DNA from: Tropicibacter alexandrii
GTDB lineage: Bacteria > Pseudomonadota > Alphaproteobacteria > Rhodobacterales > Rhodobacteraceae
NCBI RefSeq assembly: GCF_003667315.2
Contig: NZ_RCTZ02000004.1
Location: forward strand, 1 to 64,000
DNA: 64,000 bases
Direction: 5' to 3'
The translations under genes were made by a program, and so were the position numbers. Every line of letters starts with the position of its first letter. Within the stretch, counting starts at the first letter, position 1. The notes below the pieces were generated by a model, which was not told the DNA's origin, ran no database searches, and saw nothing but the letters and a program-made list of their open reading frames with translations. This document shows positions 29,168 through 39,237 of the stretch, one piece after another.

Positions 29168-32100
29168 TCAAGATGCAGCCGCCCGTCCGAGAGCTTGTGT
29201 CACGTCGTCGTGTGACAACGGCATATAGGTGGCCGAGCGCGTCCAGACCAACGCGGTGTCGATCTGCCGGTCCGGATAGACCTGCCTCAGCGCGGCGGCA
29301 TAGGCCCCCATCTGGCGCAACAATCCTTCGGGGACTTCATCCACACGCGCCGGTTCCACCCGGTTGGATTTGAAATCCACCGCCGTGACGCGGTCCGGCG
29401 TGACGATCAGCCGGTCGATCACCCCATGGATGCGGCCAATCCCCGGCAGGTCCGCCGTGATCGGGATCTCGGCGAGGGTCTCGGCGGCAAAGACATGGGC
29501 CAGCGCCGGGGCGTTCACCAGCGCCAGCGCCTCGTCCCTCATGGCGGGCAGCAGGTCGAAGACCGGGGCAAAGCCCGCATCCGCGTGCAGATGCGCCACC
29601 AGCAGATCGCCCGCCTCGGCGCGACGGTCCACCGGCATCGCGGCGAGGTGTTCGAGCAGCATGTGCAGGGCCGTGCCGCGCAGGGTCGCGATCTCTTCGG
29701 TGTCGCCCTCGGCCCCGGGCAAGGCCTTGGCCCCGCCCAGATCGGACGGGCTGCGGGTCTTGTCCGGCTGCACCGGATCGGGGGCGGGATGCAGCAGGTG
29801 CAGGGGGATGTCATGCGCCTTCTTGCGGACCACATCGGGGCGTTTCAGGGTCAGATCGGTCCAATCCAGTTGGCCCAAGGCCAGCCCCTCGCCCCGGTCG
29901 AGCGCGCCGAAATCGTACATGTGTGGCTGCGCGCCCATGCGCTCCATTCCGCTGCGCACCTTGTCATACCACGCGTCGCCGCTTTTCCCCAGATCGCCCG
30001 CCGCCGCGACGATCAGCCATTTCTCGGCACGGGTCATGGCGACATAGAGCAGGCGATCGCGCTCTTGCGCCTCGCGGGCCTTTTCGGCCTCGACACTGGC
30101 GGTCTGCCGGGCGGGCTGTGCGCTGCCGGGCTGTTTCCAGATCACGCCGGTGTCGTCGCGCATCAGCACGGTGCGCGACGGCCCGCGCGGCGGGGTCGTG
30201 TCGGGCAGGATGACGATGGGGGCCTCCAGCCCCTTCGATCCATGCACCGTCATGACACGCAGCGTTTCGCCAGCGCTGTCGGGGGCGCGCTTGATTTCCA
30301 GATTATCGGTCTGCGCCCATTCCAGAAAGCCGGTCAGCGAGGGGATATCCGATTGCTCATAGCTCAGCGCCTGCCCGAGCAGCGCGTTGATGCCATCCTC
30401 GGCCTCGGGTCCCAGACGGCCCATCAGCAGGCGACGGCCCTTGTGGCGGGTCAGGATACGCTCGATCAGGTCGTAGGGGCGCAGAAAGTCAGTCTGCCCC
30501 ATCAGGTCGTGCAGGATGCGCAGCGGTTCAGGGAAATCCCCCTTGCGGTGATCGCGCAGCTCCTCCCACAGGTAGCGTTTCTGGACCTTGCCCTCACGGC
30601 TGACAAACCGGCTGCGCGCGAGGCTATATAGCTGCGCCTCGCTCATCCCGAACAGGGGCGAGCGCAGAGCGGTGGCCAGCGACAGGTCGTCCTCGGGCGT
30701 GGCGAGAAAGGTCAGCAGCGCGATGATGTCGCGCACCGCCAGTTCCGACATGACGCGCAGGCGGTCGGACCCGGCGATGGGCAGGCCCTCTTGCTTGGCG
30801 GCGCGGATGATTTCCTGAAATAGCCGCCCGCGCGACCGCACGAGGATCAGGAAATCGCCCGCGTGCACGGGGCGCGCCTCGTAGGCGCCGGAATGGCCGA
30901 CCTCGACCGGCAGGGGGTGGCCCTCGTCGATGCGCGCCTTGATGAAGCGCGCGATGCGGCGGGCGAGGATCACCGTGTGATGGGTCGAAGACACCCGGTC
31001 GACGGGCTGGAACCACTCGCCATCCTCGTCCTCTTCGACCTTTTCGACCAGCGGCCACAGGTCCACGCGCCCCGGCATCCGGTCCTTGAAGGCCATGTGG
31101 GTCTGGTCGGGGGAAAAGCCCGACTCCACCGCGCCCTCGAACGTCGCATCGACCAGCGACAGGATCGGCTCGGCGGAGCGGAAGCTGTATTTCAGCGTCA
31201 GCGCCGCAAGCGGCGTTTCGGTGCGGGTCAGCCGTTCGGCGAAATCGTCGCGCATCCGGTCGAATTCAGACGGGTCGGCCCCCTGAAAGCTGTAGATCGA
31301 CTGTTTCTTGTCCCCCACGACGAAAATCGTGCGGCGAACGTCCTGACGCGCGCCCTCGCCTGAGGTGAATTCATGCGCCAGCCGTTCGATCACCTGCCAT
31401 TGCACGGGGCTGGTGTCCTGCGCCTCATCGACCAGGATATGGTCGATGCCGCCGTCGAGGCGATACAGCACCCAGTCGGCGACCTTGGGGTCGGACAGCA
31501 GATCGCGGGCGCGGGTGATCAGATCGTCGAAATCCAACCAGCCGCGTAGGGTCTTTTCATGCTCGTAGGCAGGCAGGAAGGCTTGGGCAAAGTCGTGCAG
31601 GGCCTCGTCGCGCGCGACCGCCCCCAGCGCGATGCGGGTTTCGCGGGCGGCCTCGACACGGGCGGCCAGTTGGTCGAGTTGCGCGAACAGGTCGGGGTGA
31701 TCGCCGCGCAGCTTCTTGGTGCCAAGGGTCTTGCGGAGGGTCCCGGCCTGCGTCAGCAGCGCCCCTTCCAGCGCGTCCAGCCCGGCGGCGTCATGGGCCG
31801 TGACTTGGGCCATCCCAAGCCCCAGCGCCTTATCCGTGGACCCGCCGTCCTTCAGGATCGAGGCAAGCGCGGCACAAAGCGCAGTCTCGGACCCGAGAAA
31901 GACCTGCTCCAACGCGGTGTGCGGCCCGGCATCCTCGGCCAGCCCATAGGCGGCGCGGATCTGCGCGGGGGTGATATCGGCAAAGCCGTCGCGGAACCGG
32001 GCGACCTCGGCCACCAGCGCGGGCAGACTTTCATCGGACAGGTAGGGCACGATCCCCCGGATCAGATGCGCCTGATCGCCATCGGCCATGCGGTCCAGAA

Positions 32101-32575
32101 TCTCGGCGCGCAGGCGTTCGGCGGCGCGATCCTCCATCTCCTTGAACTGGGGCGAGACGCGCGCCTCCAACGGGAAACGGCGCAACAGCGACGCGCAGAA
32201 GGAGTGGATGGTCTGGATGCGCAGGCCCCCCGGCGTCTCGATCGCGCGGGCAAACAGCGTGCGGGCATCGCGCAGGAAGTCGGGGCCCAGCGCCTTTTCC
32301 ACGCCCAGCTTGTCCAACTCGGCGCGCAGGGCTTGTTCCGACAGCATCGCCCAATCGCCCAGCCGCTTGAACAGGCGGTTCTGCATCTCGGTCGCGGCGG
32401 CCTTGGTATAGGTCAGGCACAGGATGTGTTCCGGCAAGACCCCGTCCAGCAGCAACCGCGCCACGCGGTCGGTCAGCACGCGGGTCTTGCCCGAGCCCGC
32501 ATTGGCGGCCAGCCAAGTGGATTGATCCGGGCGGGCGGCGGTGATCTGCGCCTCGGTCGCGGCGTCGCGCTTCAT
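29168..32575 (-). CDS. addA: Double-strand break repair helicase-nuclease AddA
   Basis: UvrD-family helicase and nuclease subunit of the AddAB complex, which resects broken DNA ends and loads RecA. The 1135-residue protein has Walker A ANAGSGKTR (24-32), helicase motif HILVDEAQDTSPVQW, and a C-terminal nuclease with the VDFKSNR signature (about 1065). The ATG at 32575 overlaps the addB stop (ATGA). This fixes the start, since the upstream part of the open frame lies within addB. Confidence 0.96.
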   Translation of the reverse strand: MKRDAATEAQITAARPDQSTWLAANAGSGKTRVLTDRVARLLLDGVLPEHILCLTYTKAAATEMQNRLFKRLGDWAMLSEQALRAELDKLGVEKALGPDFLRDARTLFARAIETPGGLRIQTIHSFCASLLRRFPLEARVSPQFKEMEDRAAERLRAEILDRMADGDQAHLIRGIVPYLSDESLPALVAEVARFRDGFADITPAQIRAAYGLAEDAGPHTALEQVFLGSETALCAALASILKDGGSTDKALGLGMAQVTAHDAAGLDALEGALLTQAGTLRKTLGTKKLRGDHPDLFAQLDQLAARVEAARETRIALGAVARDEALHDFAQAFLPAYEHEKTLRGWLDFDDLITRARDLLSDPKVADWVLYRLDGGIDHILVDEAQDTSPVQWQVIERLAHEFTSGEGARQDVRRTIFVVGDKKQSIYSFQGADPSEFDRMRDDFAERLTRTETPLAALTLKYSFRSAEPILSLVDATFEGAVESGFSPDQTHMAFKDRMPGRVDLWPLVEKVEEDEDGEWFQPVDRVSSTHHTVILARRIARFIKARIDEGHPLPVEVGHSGAYEARPVHAGDFLILVRSRGRLFQEIIRAAKQEGLPIAGSDRLRVMSELAVRDIIALLTFLATPEDDLSLATALRSPLFGMSEAQLYSLARSRFVSREGKVQKRYLWEELRDHRKGDFPEPLRILHDLMGQTDFLRPYDLIERILTRHKGRRLLMGRLGPEAEDGINALLGQALSYEQSDIPSLTGFLEWAQTDNLEIKRAPDSAGETLRVMTVHGSKGLEAPIVILPDTTPPRGPSRTVLMRDDTGVIWKQPGSAQPARQTASVEAEKAREAQERDRLLYVAMTRAEKWLIVAAAGDLGKSGDAWYDKVRSGMERMGAQPHMYDFGALDRGEGLALGQLDWTDLTLKRPDVVRKKAHDIPLHLLHPAPDPVQPDKTRSPSDLGGAKALPGAEGDTEEIATLRGTALHMLLEHLAAMPVDRRAEAGDLLVAHLHADAGFAPVFDLLPAMRDEALALVNAPALAHVFAAETLAEIPITADLPGIGRIHGVIDRLIVTPDRVTAVDFKSNRVEPARVDEVPEGLLRQMGAYAAALRQVYPDRQIDTALVWTRSATYMPLSHDDVTQALGRAAAS

Positions 32576-35496
32576 TCGAGCACCTCCTTGGCCGGGTCGT
32601 CGGTCACGTCCCACTCGCCAAAACGCGCAAGGTGGTCGTAATCACCCGCATCCTTGTCCGACAACATGGCGCGCCGCGCGGTAAAGCCCTTGTCAGCCGT
32701 CATATAGGCTGTGATCAGCAGCACGAATTCCCCCCAGACCGTGTCCGGGGGGATGTCGTCGAGCGGCGCGGGCACCTCTTTGGGGTCACGCGGGTTCAAC
32801 GCGATGAACAGCGCACGGGCCACGTCACGCGGCTGGATGTCGCCAAAGGCCCCGCGTTTGACCATCGCGGCCTCCAGCAGCAATTGCTTGTCAAAGCTTT
32901 TCTGCTGCTTGTCGGTGGGCGCGGTGCCGGTCTTGTAATCGTAGATATGCGCAAGGCCACGGTCGTCGATGTCGATCCGGTCGGCCTGTCCCGTCAGGCG
33001 AAAGCCAAGCGCGGGGATGTCCAGCCCGCCCTTGACCTCGAAATTCGCGGGGCGGGCCACGGTCTGGCGGGCGCGTTCACTGTCGGTGAACCATTCGGCG
33101 ATGCGTTGCATCCGCGACAGCCAGAGCGCGCGATTGGTCGGGAAAGGCACCGCGCCCTCGGTCTCGATGATCCTGCGGGCGGTGTCGGCAAAGGCCTGCG
33201 GGGTCAAGAGGCTGGCATCGTCCACCGATTGTTTGACGAAGGTCTCGAAGACCTCGTGCAGCACGATGCCCCGCATCAGCGCGTCGGGGGCCTGCATCAG
33301 CGGGTCGAGCCTGCGCAGGCCCAGAACGTGGCGCGCATAGATGGCAAACGGGTCGCGGATAAGGCGCTTGATTTCCGTGACGGAGAGTTGGCGGGGCCGG
33401 GTGTCGACGGGCGGCGCGGGCGAGGGGCGCGGCGCGGGGTCGGCCTTGATCGGCAGTTCAGTCGCGGTCACGTAGTCCAGCCAGCGCGCGCCGCGCGCCT
33501 TCATCGCCTTGAGCGCCTCCGGCCCGTGACGCTCTGGCAGGCCGGTCATCAGGTTTGTCAGCCGGTTGATCCAGCGCGAGGCCACGGTTTCCGCATCGTC
33601 GGATTTCAGCGCGCGGGTCAGCCAGACCTCGGACGCGCCCGCCGCCTGCTGGAAGTCATGCGCCGACAGGCCGATCCGCCGTTCCGGCAAGAGCAGCCCG
33701 GCGTCAAACCGCATCTTGCGGTTCAGCCACGGGTCGGCGCCGGGCATCTCGGGCCAAGACCCTTCGTTCAGACCGGCGAGGATCAGCAGGTCGGCCCCCA
33801 TGACGCGGGCCTCCAACGTGCCCCAGATGCGGATCAGCGGATGCGGGTCGTCGGGGTTGCGCACCTCGCCCCGGCTGAGGATGGCGTAGAACAGCGCCGC
33901 GTAGTCGCGCGCGGTCATGTCGGTGCCGTGGCCCGCCTCGTCGCGCAGGGTGGTGACGATGCCCTGCACCGCGCGGCCCGCCCCCTGCGCCCACAGCTCG
34001 CGCGCATCGGTGCTTTGTGACCCGGCGACGATGGCCTCGGCCAGCGCGATATGTGTGTCGAGCCAGTCGGTCAGGGAACGCTTTCCCTCTGTGTCCTGCG
34101 CGCAAAAGGTCTGCGCGACCCAGTCGGTCCATGGCGCGACGTTCCGCGCGACGCCAAAGGCGTGCAGGGTGTCGGCCGTCGGATAGGGCATGCCGTTCTT
34201 GCGGATATGCAGTTCCAGATCGCGGGTGTTCAGCACGTGCTGATTGCGCCCGGCCCCGCGATGGGTCAGCGGATGTTTCAGGATCGTCAGCAGGGTTTCC
34301 GCCGTCAGCGGGGACTCGAACAGCTGCGCCACATGGCGCAGCAGCCGCCCCGGAGGCGACAGTTGCGCAGGGGTCCCGGCGCTGTCATCGGGCAGGATGT
34401 TCCAGCGGTCCAGCGCCGCCGTGACCTGACGGGTCAGCATCCGGTCGGGCGTGATGAGCGCCGCCGGGGTGCCATCCTCGACGGCCTGCCGCAGGCGCAG
34501 GGCGATGGCCAGCGCCTCTTCGCGGGGGCTTTGGGCCTCGACCAAGGTCATGCCGTCGGTCGCATCGACGAGATCGGGCAGCGACGGCCCCTCGGACAGC
34601 CATTGATGGGTGACGGGCGCGGGCCGCAAAGCGAGCGAGATCAGCCGGTTGCGCGCCGGGCTGGGGGCCTGCGCGCCGGTCCAAGGGCGCACGTCGCGCG
34701 CCTGCATCTCCAGTTCCGTCAACAGCTTGGCAAAGCGGAATTGCGGGTGATCCTCGCCGGTCAGCGCGTCGGTCAGCTGATCCCAGACCGCCTGCGGCAT
34801 GTCGAAGTCGAAGCCCGGCAGCACCACCGCCCCCTGCGGCAGACCCGCCACCGCGCGCATGAACTCATGCGAGGTGCCGCGCGAGCCGGTCGAGCCTGCG
34901 ACGATCACGGGATGGTCGGGCGGCTGCTCGTCCCACGCCTTGAGGCGCAAATGCATGGCCAGCCGGGAAAAGGCGTTCGGGTCGGGGTCCGAGTCTGCCT
35001 TGAAATAGGTCTGGACGATGTTGAAGAAGGCCAAGGCGCGCTGCCAATGGCCGGACTGGTCGGTGATGTCGAGCGCGCGGATCACGTCCGGGGAAACGCC
35101 CTCGGTCTGCATTTCCTCCATCAGAGTCGCCAAACTGTCGGCCAGATCGAACAGCGCCGCGCGGGGGGCAAGATCGGGCTGTGCATCCAGCAGGCCCGAG
35201 ACCAGACCGGTCAGCTCCAGCCTGCGGCGTAGCGGCGGCACCGGCGCGGGCAGCGCGGCGCGGGTCAGCGGATCGGCCAGATCGGTGATCATGCGGATGC
35301 GCGGCAGCAGGCAGGCGGGGCCCGCGTCGAAGGCATCGCGCAGACGGCGGGCCATGCGGGGCGCGTTGACGTAAAGCTCCACCCGGGCCAGCGCGTCGGG
35401 GGCGGTGGCGCGGCCGCGCAGCCCCTCGGCCAAGGCGCGTGGGAAGTCGATGCCGGGGGCAAGCCCGAACAGGCGTGGGCCGGGGGTGTCAAACAT
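32572..35496 (-). CDS. addB: Double-strand break repair protein AddB
   Basis: Second subunit of AddAB, 974 residues: an inactivated helicase-like N-terminus and a PD-(D/E)xK nuclease near the C-terminus (IYDYKTGTAP, about 850). The alphaproteobacterial form shows VIVAGSTGSRGTS in place of a full Walker A. The start at 35496 overlaps the murU stop by eight bases; the upstream extension of the frame falls inside murU. Together with addA it forms the recombination part of the operon. Confidence 0.94.
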   Translation of the reverse strand: MFDTPGPRLFGLAPGIDFPRALAEGLRGRATAPDALARVELYVNAPRMARRLRDAFDAGPACLLPRIRMITDLADPLTRAALPAPVPPLRRRLELTGLVSGLLDAQPDLAPRAALFDLADSLATLMEEMQTEGVSPDVIRALDITDQSGHWQRALAFFNIVQTYFKADSDPDPNAFSRLAMHLRLKAWDEQPPDHPVIVAGSTGSRGTSHEFMRAVAGLPQGAVVLPGFDFDMPQAVWDQLTDALTGEDHPQFRFAKLLTELEMQARDVRPWTGAQAPSPARNRLISLALRPAPVTHQWLSEGPSLPDLVDATDGMTLVEAQSPREEALAIALRLRQAVEDGTPAALITPDRMLTRQVTAALDRWNILPDDSAGTPAQLSPPGRLLRHVAQLFESPLTAETLLTILKHPLTHRGAGRNQHVLNTRDLELHIRKNGMPYPTADTLHAFGVARNVAPWTDWVAQTFCAQDTEGKRSLTDWLDTHIALAEAIVAGSQSTDARELWAQGAGRAVQGIVTTLRDEAGHGTDMTARDYAALFYAILSRGEVRNPDDPHPLIRIWGTLEARVMGADLLILAGLNEGSWPEMPGADPWLNRKMRFDAGLLLPERRIGLSAHDFQQAAGASEVWLTRALKSDDAETVASRWINRLTNLMTGLPERHGPEALKAMKARGARWLDYVTATELPIKADPAPRPSPAPPVDTRPRQLSVTEIKRLIRDPFAIYARHVLGLRRLDPLMQAPDALMRGIVLHEVFETFVKQSVDDASLLTPQAFADTARRIIETEGAVPFPTNRALWLSRMQRIAEWFTDSERARQTVARPANFEVKGGLDIPALGFRLTGQADRIDIDDRGLAHIYDYKTGTAPTDKQQKSFDKQLLLEAAMVKRGAFGDIQPRDVARALFIALNPRDPKEVPAPLDDIPPDTVWGEFVLLITAYMTADKGFTARRAMLSDKDAGDYDHLARFGEWDVTDDPAKEVLE

Positions 35497-36154
35497 GCAG
35501 CATCTCCTCGGCCAGCGCGATCCCCTCGGGGTGGCCAACGTCACACCACTCGCCCGGATAAACGGTGCCGCACAGGCGCCCCGCCTCGGCCATGCGGTTC
35601 CAGAGCAGGTTCAGGCTGAACGCGCCCTCGGGCATGTCGGCCAGCAGGTCGGTCTTGATGATCTGCGCCCCGGTATAGACCAGATCCCCTTTGCGTGTCA
35701 GGCGGTTGCCCTGCAACGCGAAATCCCCGGGGGTCTGCCGCCCGATCGCGCGGGCCAGAGGCACGCACAGCAGCAGCGCGTCCATCTCGGCGGGGCGCCA
35801 CGCGGCGCGCAACAGGTCCAGCGCGTTCGGCCCGTGCCAGATCGCATCGGTGTTGAGGGTAAAGACCGGCCCCTCGCCCAAGAGTGGCAAGGCGTTGCGC
35901 AGCCCGCCGCCGGTGTCGAGGATATCGGGCGTCTCGACGCTGACAGCGATGTCGGTCCCGGCCAGATGGGCCAGCACCTGATCGGCGTGGTAATGGGCGT
36001 TGACGACTCGGGTCGGGATGCCCTCGGTCAGCGAAAGGGCATGGTCGAGCAAAGGTTTGCCCGCGACGGGCAGCAGCGGTTTGGGGCGGTCCCGCGTCAG
36101 CACGCCCATGCGCGTCCCGAACCCGGCGGCAAAGAGCATCACGGCATCGGGCAT
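35489..36154 (-). CDS. murU: N-acetylmuramate-1-phosphate uridylyltransferase (MurU-like)
   Basis: A 221-residue nucleotidyltransferase of the peptidoglycan recycling route that makes UDP-MurNAc. It has FAAGFGTRMG and RPKPLLPVAGKPLLDHAL at the N-terminus, then LDTGGGLRNALPLLG. It overlaps the kinase gene upstream by 16 bases and addB by eight, so the three are translationally coupled. The adjacent AmgK-like kinase supports MurU rather than another sugar nucleotidyltransferase. Confidence 0.9.
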   Translation of the reverse strand: MPDAVMLFAAGFGTRMGVLTRDRPKPLLPVAGKPLLDHALSLTEGIPTRVVNAHYHADQVLAHLAGTDIAVSVETPDILDTGGGLRNALPLLGEGPVFTLNTDAIWHGPNALDLLRAAWRPAEMDALLLCVPLARAIGRQTPGDFALQGNRLTRKGDLVYTGAQIIKTDLLADMPEGAFSLNLLWNRMAEAGRLCGTVYPGEWCDVGHPEGIALAEEMLHV

Positions 36155-37083
36155 GACTTCAGCCTTTCCAGATGGGCCGCGTCGGGGATGGGCAGCTGCG
36201 CGATGACGGCGCGCAGCGGCGCCAGCGCCGGGTGGTTCAGGTCGGTCTGAAGATGCCCCCAGACGCGCGGGATCAGGTCGATGTAATGCGGCTTGGCCCG
36301 GGTCTTTGCCAGCCGGGCAAAGACGCCGAGAATGCGCAGGTTGCGCTGGGCTCCCAGCACGGCGAGCGACGCGCGAAAGGCGTCCTGCGGCAGGCCGGTG
36401 GCGGAGAGGTAGTGCTGGATGCAGGCCTCGACCGTGGCGGGGGCGACATCGCGACGGGCGTCTTCGAGCAGCGAGATCAGGTCATAGGCGCGATGCCCCT
36501 GCAAGGCATCCTGAAAGTCGAGCAACCCGGCGCGGGCGGCACCTTTGCGGTCGGGCAGCCAGAGGATGTTTTCGGCGTGGTAATCGCGCAGCACCATGAC
36601 ATCGGCGGGCATGGCGTGGGTTGCCAGCACAGGGCGCAGCGCGTCGGTTGCCTGCGCGATCAGGTCGGGGCGGTCGGCATAGTGCAGAAACGCAAGGTCG
36701 ATCATCTGCGCGAGCCGGTCGGGCGTGGCCACGGGCAGGCCGGATGGCGCGGCGTGTCGATGCAAGGCAATCAGCGCGTCGGTGGCCACGATGTAAAGCG
36801 GCTGTTCGGGGGTGTCGGACGCCAGACGGGCGATCAGACCGTCCCCCAGATCTTCGAGCAAAAGCAGGCCCTTTGCCTGACCGTAAACGCGCGGCGCGCT
36901 GAGGCCCAGCCCGGTGAGGTGCCGTGCCAGCCGGGCAAAAAGATCGACATCGCCGTCCGGGTCCTGCATCAGGATCGCGGTCTTCGACCCTTGACGCAAG
37001 CGCGTGTAGACGCGAGTCGAAGCATCGCCCGCAAGCGGTTCGCGCGTGGCCTCCGCCCATCCCAGATCGTCCAGAAACCTCAC
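36139..37083 (-). CDS. amgK: Anomeric MurNAc/GlcNAc kinase (AmgK-like, APH family)
   Basis: A 314-residue member of the aminoglycoside phosphotransferase fold. The catalytic loop VLRDYHAENILW and the metal loop LLDFQDALQGHRAYDL are present. AmgK phosphorylates MurNAc at the anomeric carbon, and MurU then activates it, bypassing de novo UDP-MurNAc synthesis. The best start is GTG at 37083, overlapping the tsaE stop (GTGA), because the fold begins right there (VRFLDDLGW). It is almost certainly not a drug-resistance enzyme given the murU partner. Confidence 0.88.
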   Translation of the reverse strand: MRFLDDLGWAEATREPLAGDASTRVYTRLRQGSKTAILMQDPDGDVDLFARLARHLTGLGLSAPRVYGQAKGLLLLEDLGDGLIARLASDTPEQPLYIVATDALIALHRHAAPSGLPVATPDRLAQMIDLAFLHYADRPDLIAQATDALRPVLATHAMPADVMVLRDYHAENILWLPDRKGAARAGLLDFQDALQGHRAYDLISLLEDARRDVAPATVEACIQHYLSATGLPQDAFRASLAVLGAQRNLRILGVFARLAKTRAKPHYIDLIPRVWGHLQTDLNHPALAPLRAVIAQLPIPDAAHLERLKSCPMP

Positions 37084-37541
37084 AACAGCCCCTCCAGCAC
37101 GCCCGCCCAGCGTGGGTCGGTCCATTGGGCGGTCAACTGGCGCACGTCGCCGCCCCGGTCGGCCAGCGTCAGGTGCAAAGCCTTGGCCGGGGTCAGGTCC
37201 TCCAGCCGGTCGGGCCATTCCACGAGGCAGATCGCGGTTTCGAACGCGTCGGTCAGGCCCAGTTCGATGCAGTCGTCCGGCGAGGACAGGCGGTACAGGT
37301 CCGCATGCCAGATTTCCGTCGTGGCAGTGTCGTAGACCTGAACCAGCGTGAAGGTCGGCGAGGGCACGTCCTCGGGCGCATCCAGCCGCGACTGGATCAG
37401 GCAGCGGGCGAAATGCGTCTTGCCCGCGCCGATCTCGCCCGACAGGAGCAGCACGTCACCGGCGCGCAGCCGCGCACCAAGGGCCATCGCCAAGGCGCAG
37501 GTGTCGTCAGGGGAGGCAAGGGTCAGGGTCGTCGCGGTCAT
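37080..37541 (-). CDS. tsaE: tRNA threonylcarbamoyladenosine biosynthesis ATPase TsaE
   Basis: Small P-loop ATPase (153 residues) needed, with TsaB and TsaD, for the t6A modification at position 37 of ANN-decoding tRNAs. GEIGAGKT (35-42), PSPTFTLVQ and WHADLYRL are typical. It overlaps amgK by four bases. The partner gene tsaD is also in this window at about 51-52 kb, in a different operon. Confidence 0.95.
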   Translation of the reverse strand: MTATTLTLASPDDTCALAMALGARLRAGDVLLLSGEIGAGKTHFARCLIQSRLDAPEDVPSPTFTLVQVYDTATTEIWHADLYRLSSPDDCIELGLTDAFETAICLVEWPDRLEDLTPAKALHLTLADRGGDVRQLTAQWTDPRWAGVLEGLL

Positions 37542-37588
37542 GGCGCGACATTACCCGCACAGCCGGTCCGCGCAACCAGATGTGGACG

Positions 37589-39115
37589 CTATTGGATCGA
37601 CGCGCTGCTGCCGGGTTTCTTGGCAAGCCCCTTCTCGGAGCGTCCGGGATCGGCCATGAAGCGGACGAGGGTGGCCCCGGCCGAGACCGGTTCGATCATG
37701 CAGCGCAGCGGTTTGCCGTCCGTGGTGGTCAGCCGGGCTTCCCATCCGGTGCGGTCCTGCATGGTCAGCACGAATTCGCGCAGTTCGGCCCAGATCGGAG
37801 AGGGCTCGCAGGCGCGTTGCCAGTCCTTGGTCGTGTCGACGATGGTGATCTCGGCAAAGGCCCCGTCGGGGTCGCATTTCCACATCTCGCGATAGGCCGC
37901 GTTGGAAAAGGTCAGGACCCCAAGACGCGAGAACACCGCCGCGGCATCGTCAAAGCAGTCGAGCACCGATTGCGTCAGCTCCAGTTCGGATCGGAACCGG
38001 CGGGTCAGCGAAATCTCGGCGCTGATATCCTCGATCAGAAAGGCCACCGCCCCGTCGGGATGCGGTCGCCCGGTGATGCGATAGGTCAGGCCCGAGGGCA
38101 GGTTCCACGTCTCGTTATAGCGATCCTCGCGCGCGGCGGACACAACATCATGTAGCTTCTCTCGCCAAGAGACGTAATTCTTGGGCTCGGGCATCATGCG
38201 GTTCTCGCGCATGTGGTCGAAGAAGCTGAACAGGTTGGGGCGGGCCGACAGGAAATCCACCGGCAGGTGGGTCAGGTCGAGCAGTGCGGGGTTGAACAGC
38301 ACCAAGCGCCGCTCGCGGTCAAAGACCGCAAGCCCGATGGGCAGGTGGGCAAATGTCTTGGTCAGGGTCTGGACGAAGTTGCGCTGCGCCATTTCCGCCT
38401 CGATCAGGGGATCGATGGACATGGCAAAATGCAGCCAGCCTTCGGCGATGGGATGCGACTGCACCTCGAACCAGCGCCGCTTGCCCTCGCGACCGGGGAG
38501 GCTGACACGGCTGGTCCGCGGGGACCGCGCCAGTGGCAGGGCGATTTCGAACGGGCAGGATTCGTCGGGATCGACCTCGGCATCCTCGCAGATCTCGGCA
38601 TAGGCCGGGTTGTACCAGAGCACGATTTCGCTGTCGCTCATGATCCAGACGGGATTCGGGTCGATATCGATCACCCGCGACAGGCGTTCGAGCTTGTTGC
38701 GGTCGCGGGCAAGGCGGTGCATCTGGCCGATATTGATCGGGCGGGACCGGATCGACAGCCGTGCGACGTCGCGGGTGTGGGTGACGCTGAGGATCGTGTC
38801 CGGGTCGTCGGCGGCGATCATCTGCAATTCGGTCTGCCCGAGATCCTCGGGGAGGTCGGGGAAACGACGCGCCAGTTCCGGGTAGATTTCCGCCCATTGC
38901 ACGCCCTGAAGCATGGGCCTGTCAAAGATCTCGGCGGCATCGGCGGTGCTGTCGATGATCTCGCCGTCGCGCAAAAGAACGACCATCTCTTGGCTGTCGG
39001 GGCGCCGTGTGGGACGCCGCGCTGCCCGGCGGGACGCAAGATGGAGCACCAGCGCACCCAGAAGCAGCGCGATCCCCGCGCCGGTACCGATGGCCAGAAT
39101 AAGTCCGTCGTTCAC
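37589..39115 (-). CDS. Membrane-anchored multi-PAS protein without output domain
   Basis: A 508-residue protein with one N-terminal membrane helix (about 5-27) and then at least three PAS-like regions: around DIDPNPVWIMSDSEIVLWYN, THLPIGLAVFDRERRLVLFN and FDDAAAVFSRLGVLTFSNAA. No histidine kinase, GGDEF, EAL or helix-turn-helix region is present. The C-terminus is short and charged. It is 47 bases upstream of tsaE on the same strand, probably the first gene of the tsaE-amgK-murU-addBA operon. It may sense a ligand and act on a partner protein. The function is unknown. Confidence 0.8.
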   Translation of the reverse strand: MNDGLILAIGTGAGIALLLGALVLHLASRRAARRPTRRPDSQEMVVLLRDGEIIDSTADAAEIFDRPMLQGVQWAEIYPELARRFPDLPEDLGQTELQMIAADDPDTILSVTHTRDVARLSIRSRPINIGQMHRLARDRNKLERLSRVIDIDPNPVWIMSDSEIVLWYNPAYAEICEDAEVDPDESCPFEIALPLARSPRTSRVSLPGREGKRRWFEVQSHPIAEGWLHFAMSIDPLIEAEMAQRNFVQTLTKTFAHLPIGLAVFDRERRLVLFNPALLDLTHLPVDFLSARPNLFSFFDHMRENRMMPEPKNYVSWREKLHDVVSAAREDRYNETWNLPSGLTYRITGRPHPDGAVAFLIEDISAEISLTRRFRSELELTQSVLDCFDDAAAVFSRLGVLTFSNAAYREMWKCDPDGAFAEITIVDTTKDWQRACEPSPIWAELREFVLTMQDRTGWEARLTTTDGKPLRCMIEPVSAGATLVRFMADPGRSEKGLAKKPGSSASIQ

Positions 39116-39237
39116 GATATCCCGCCTTTTGGCCTGATTAGCGCAACCATAAGAGCAGCCAGGTTAACATGGCGTTAAGCCTTACCTAGCGCAACCCGAC
39201 ACACATTTCCCGTAAAGCGTGTTTTACCTGCCGCACT

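Noticed and set aside
36139-37083. Aminoglycoside resistance kinase
   Set aside because: The fold is shared, but overlap with murU and the conserved tsaE-amgK-murU order point to cell-wall sugar recycling.
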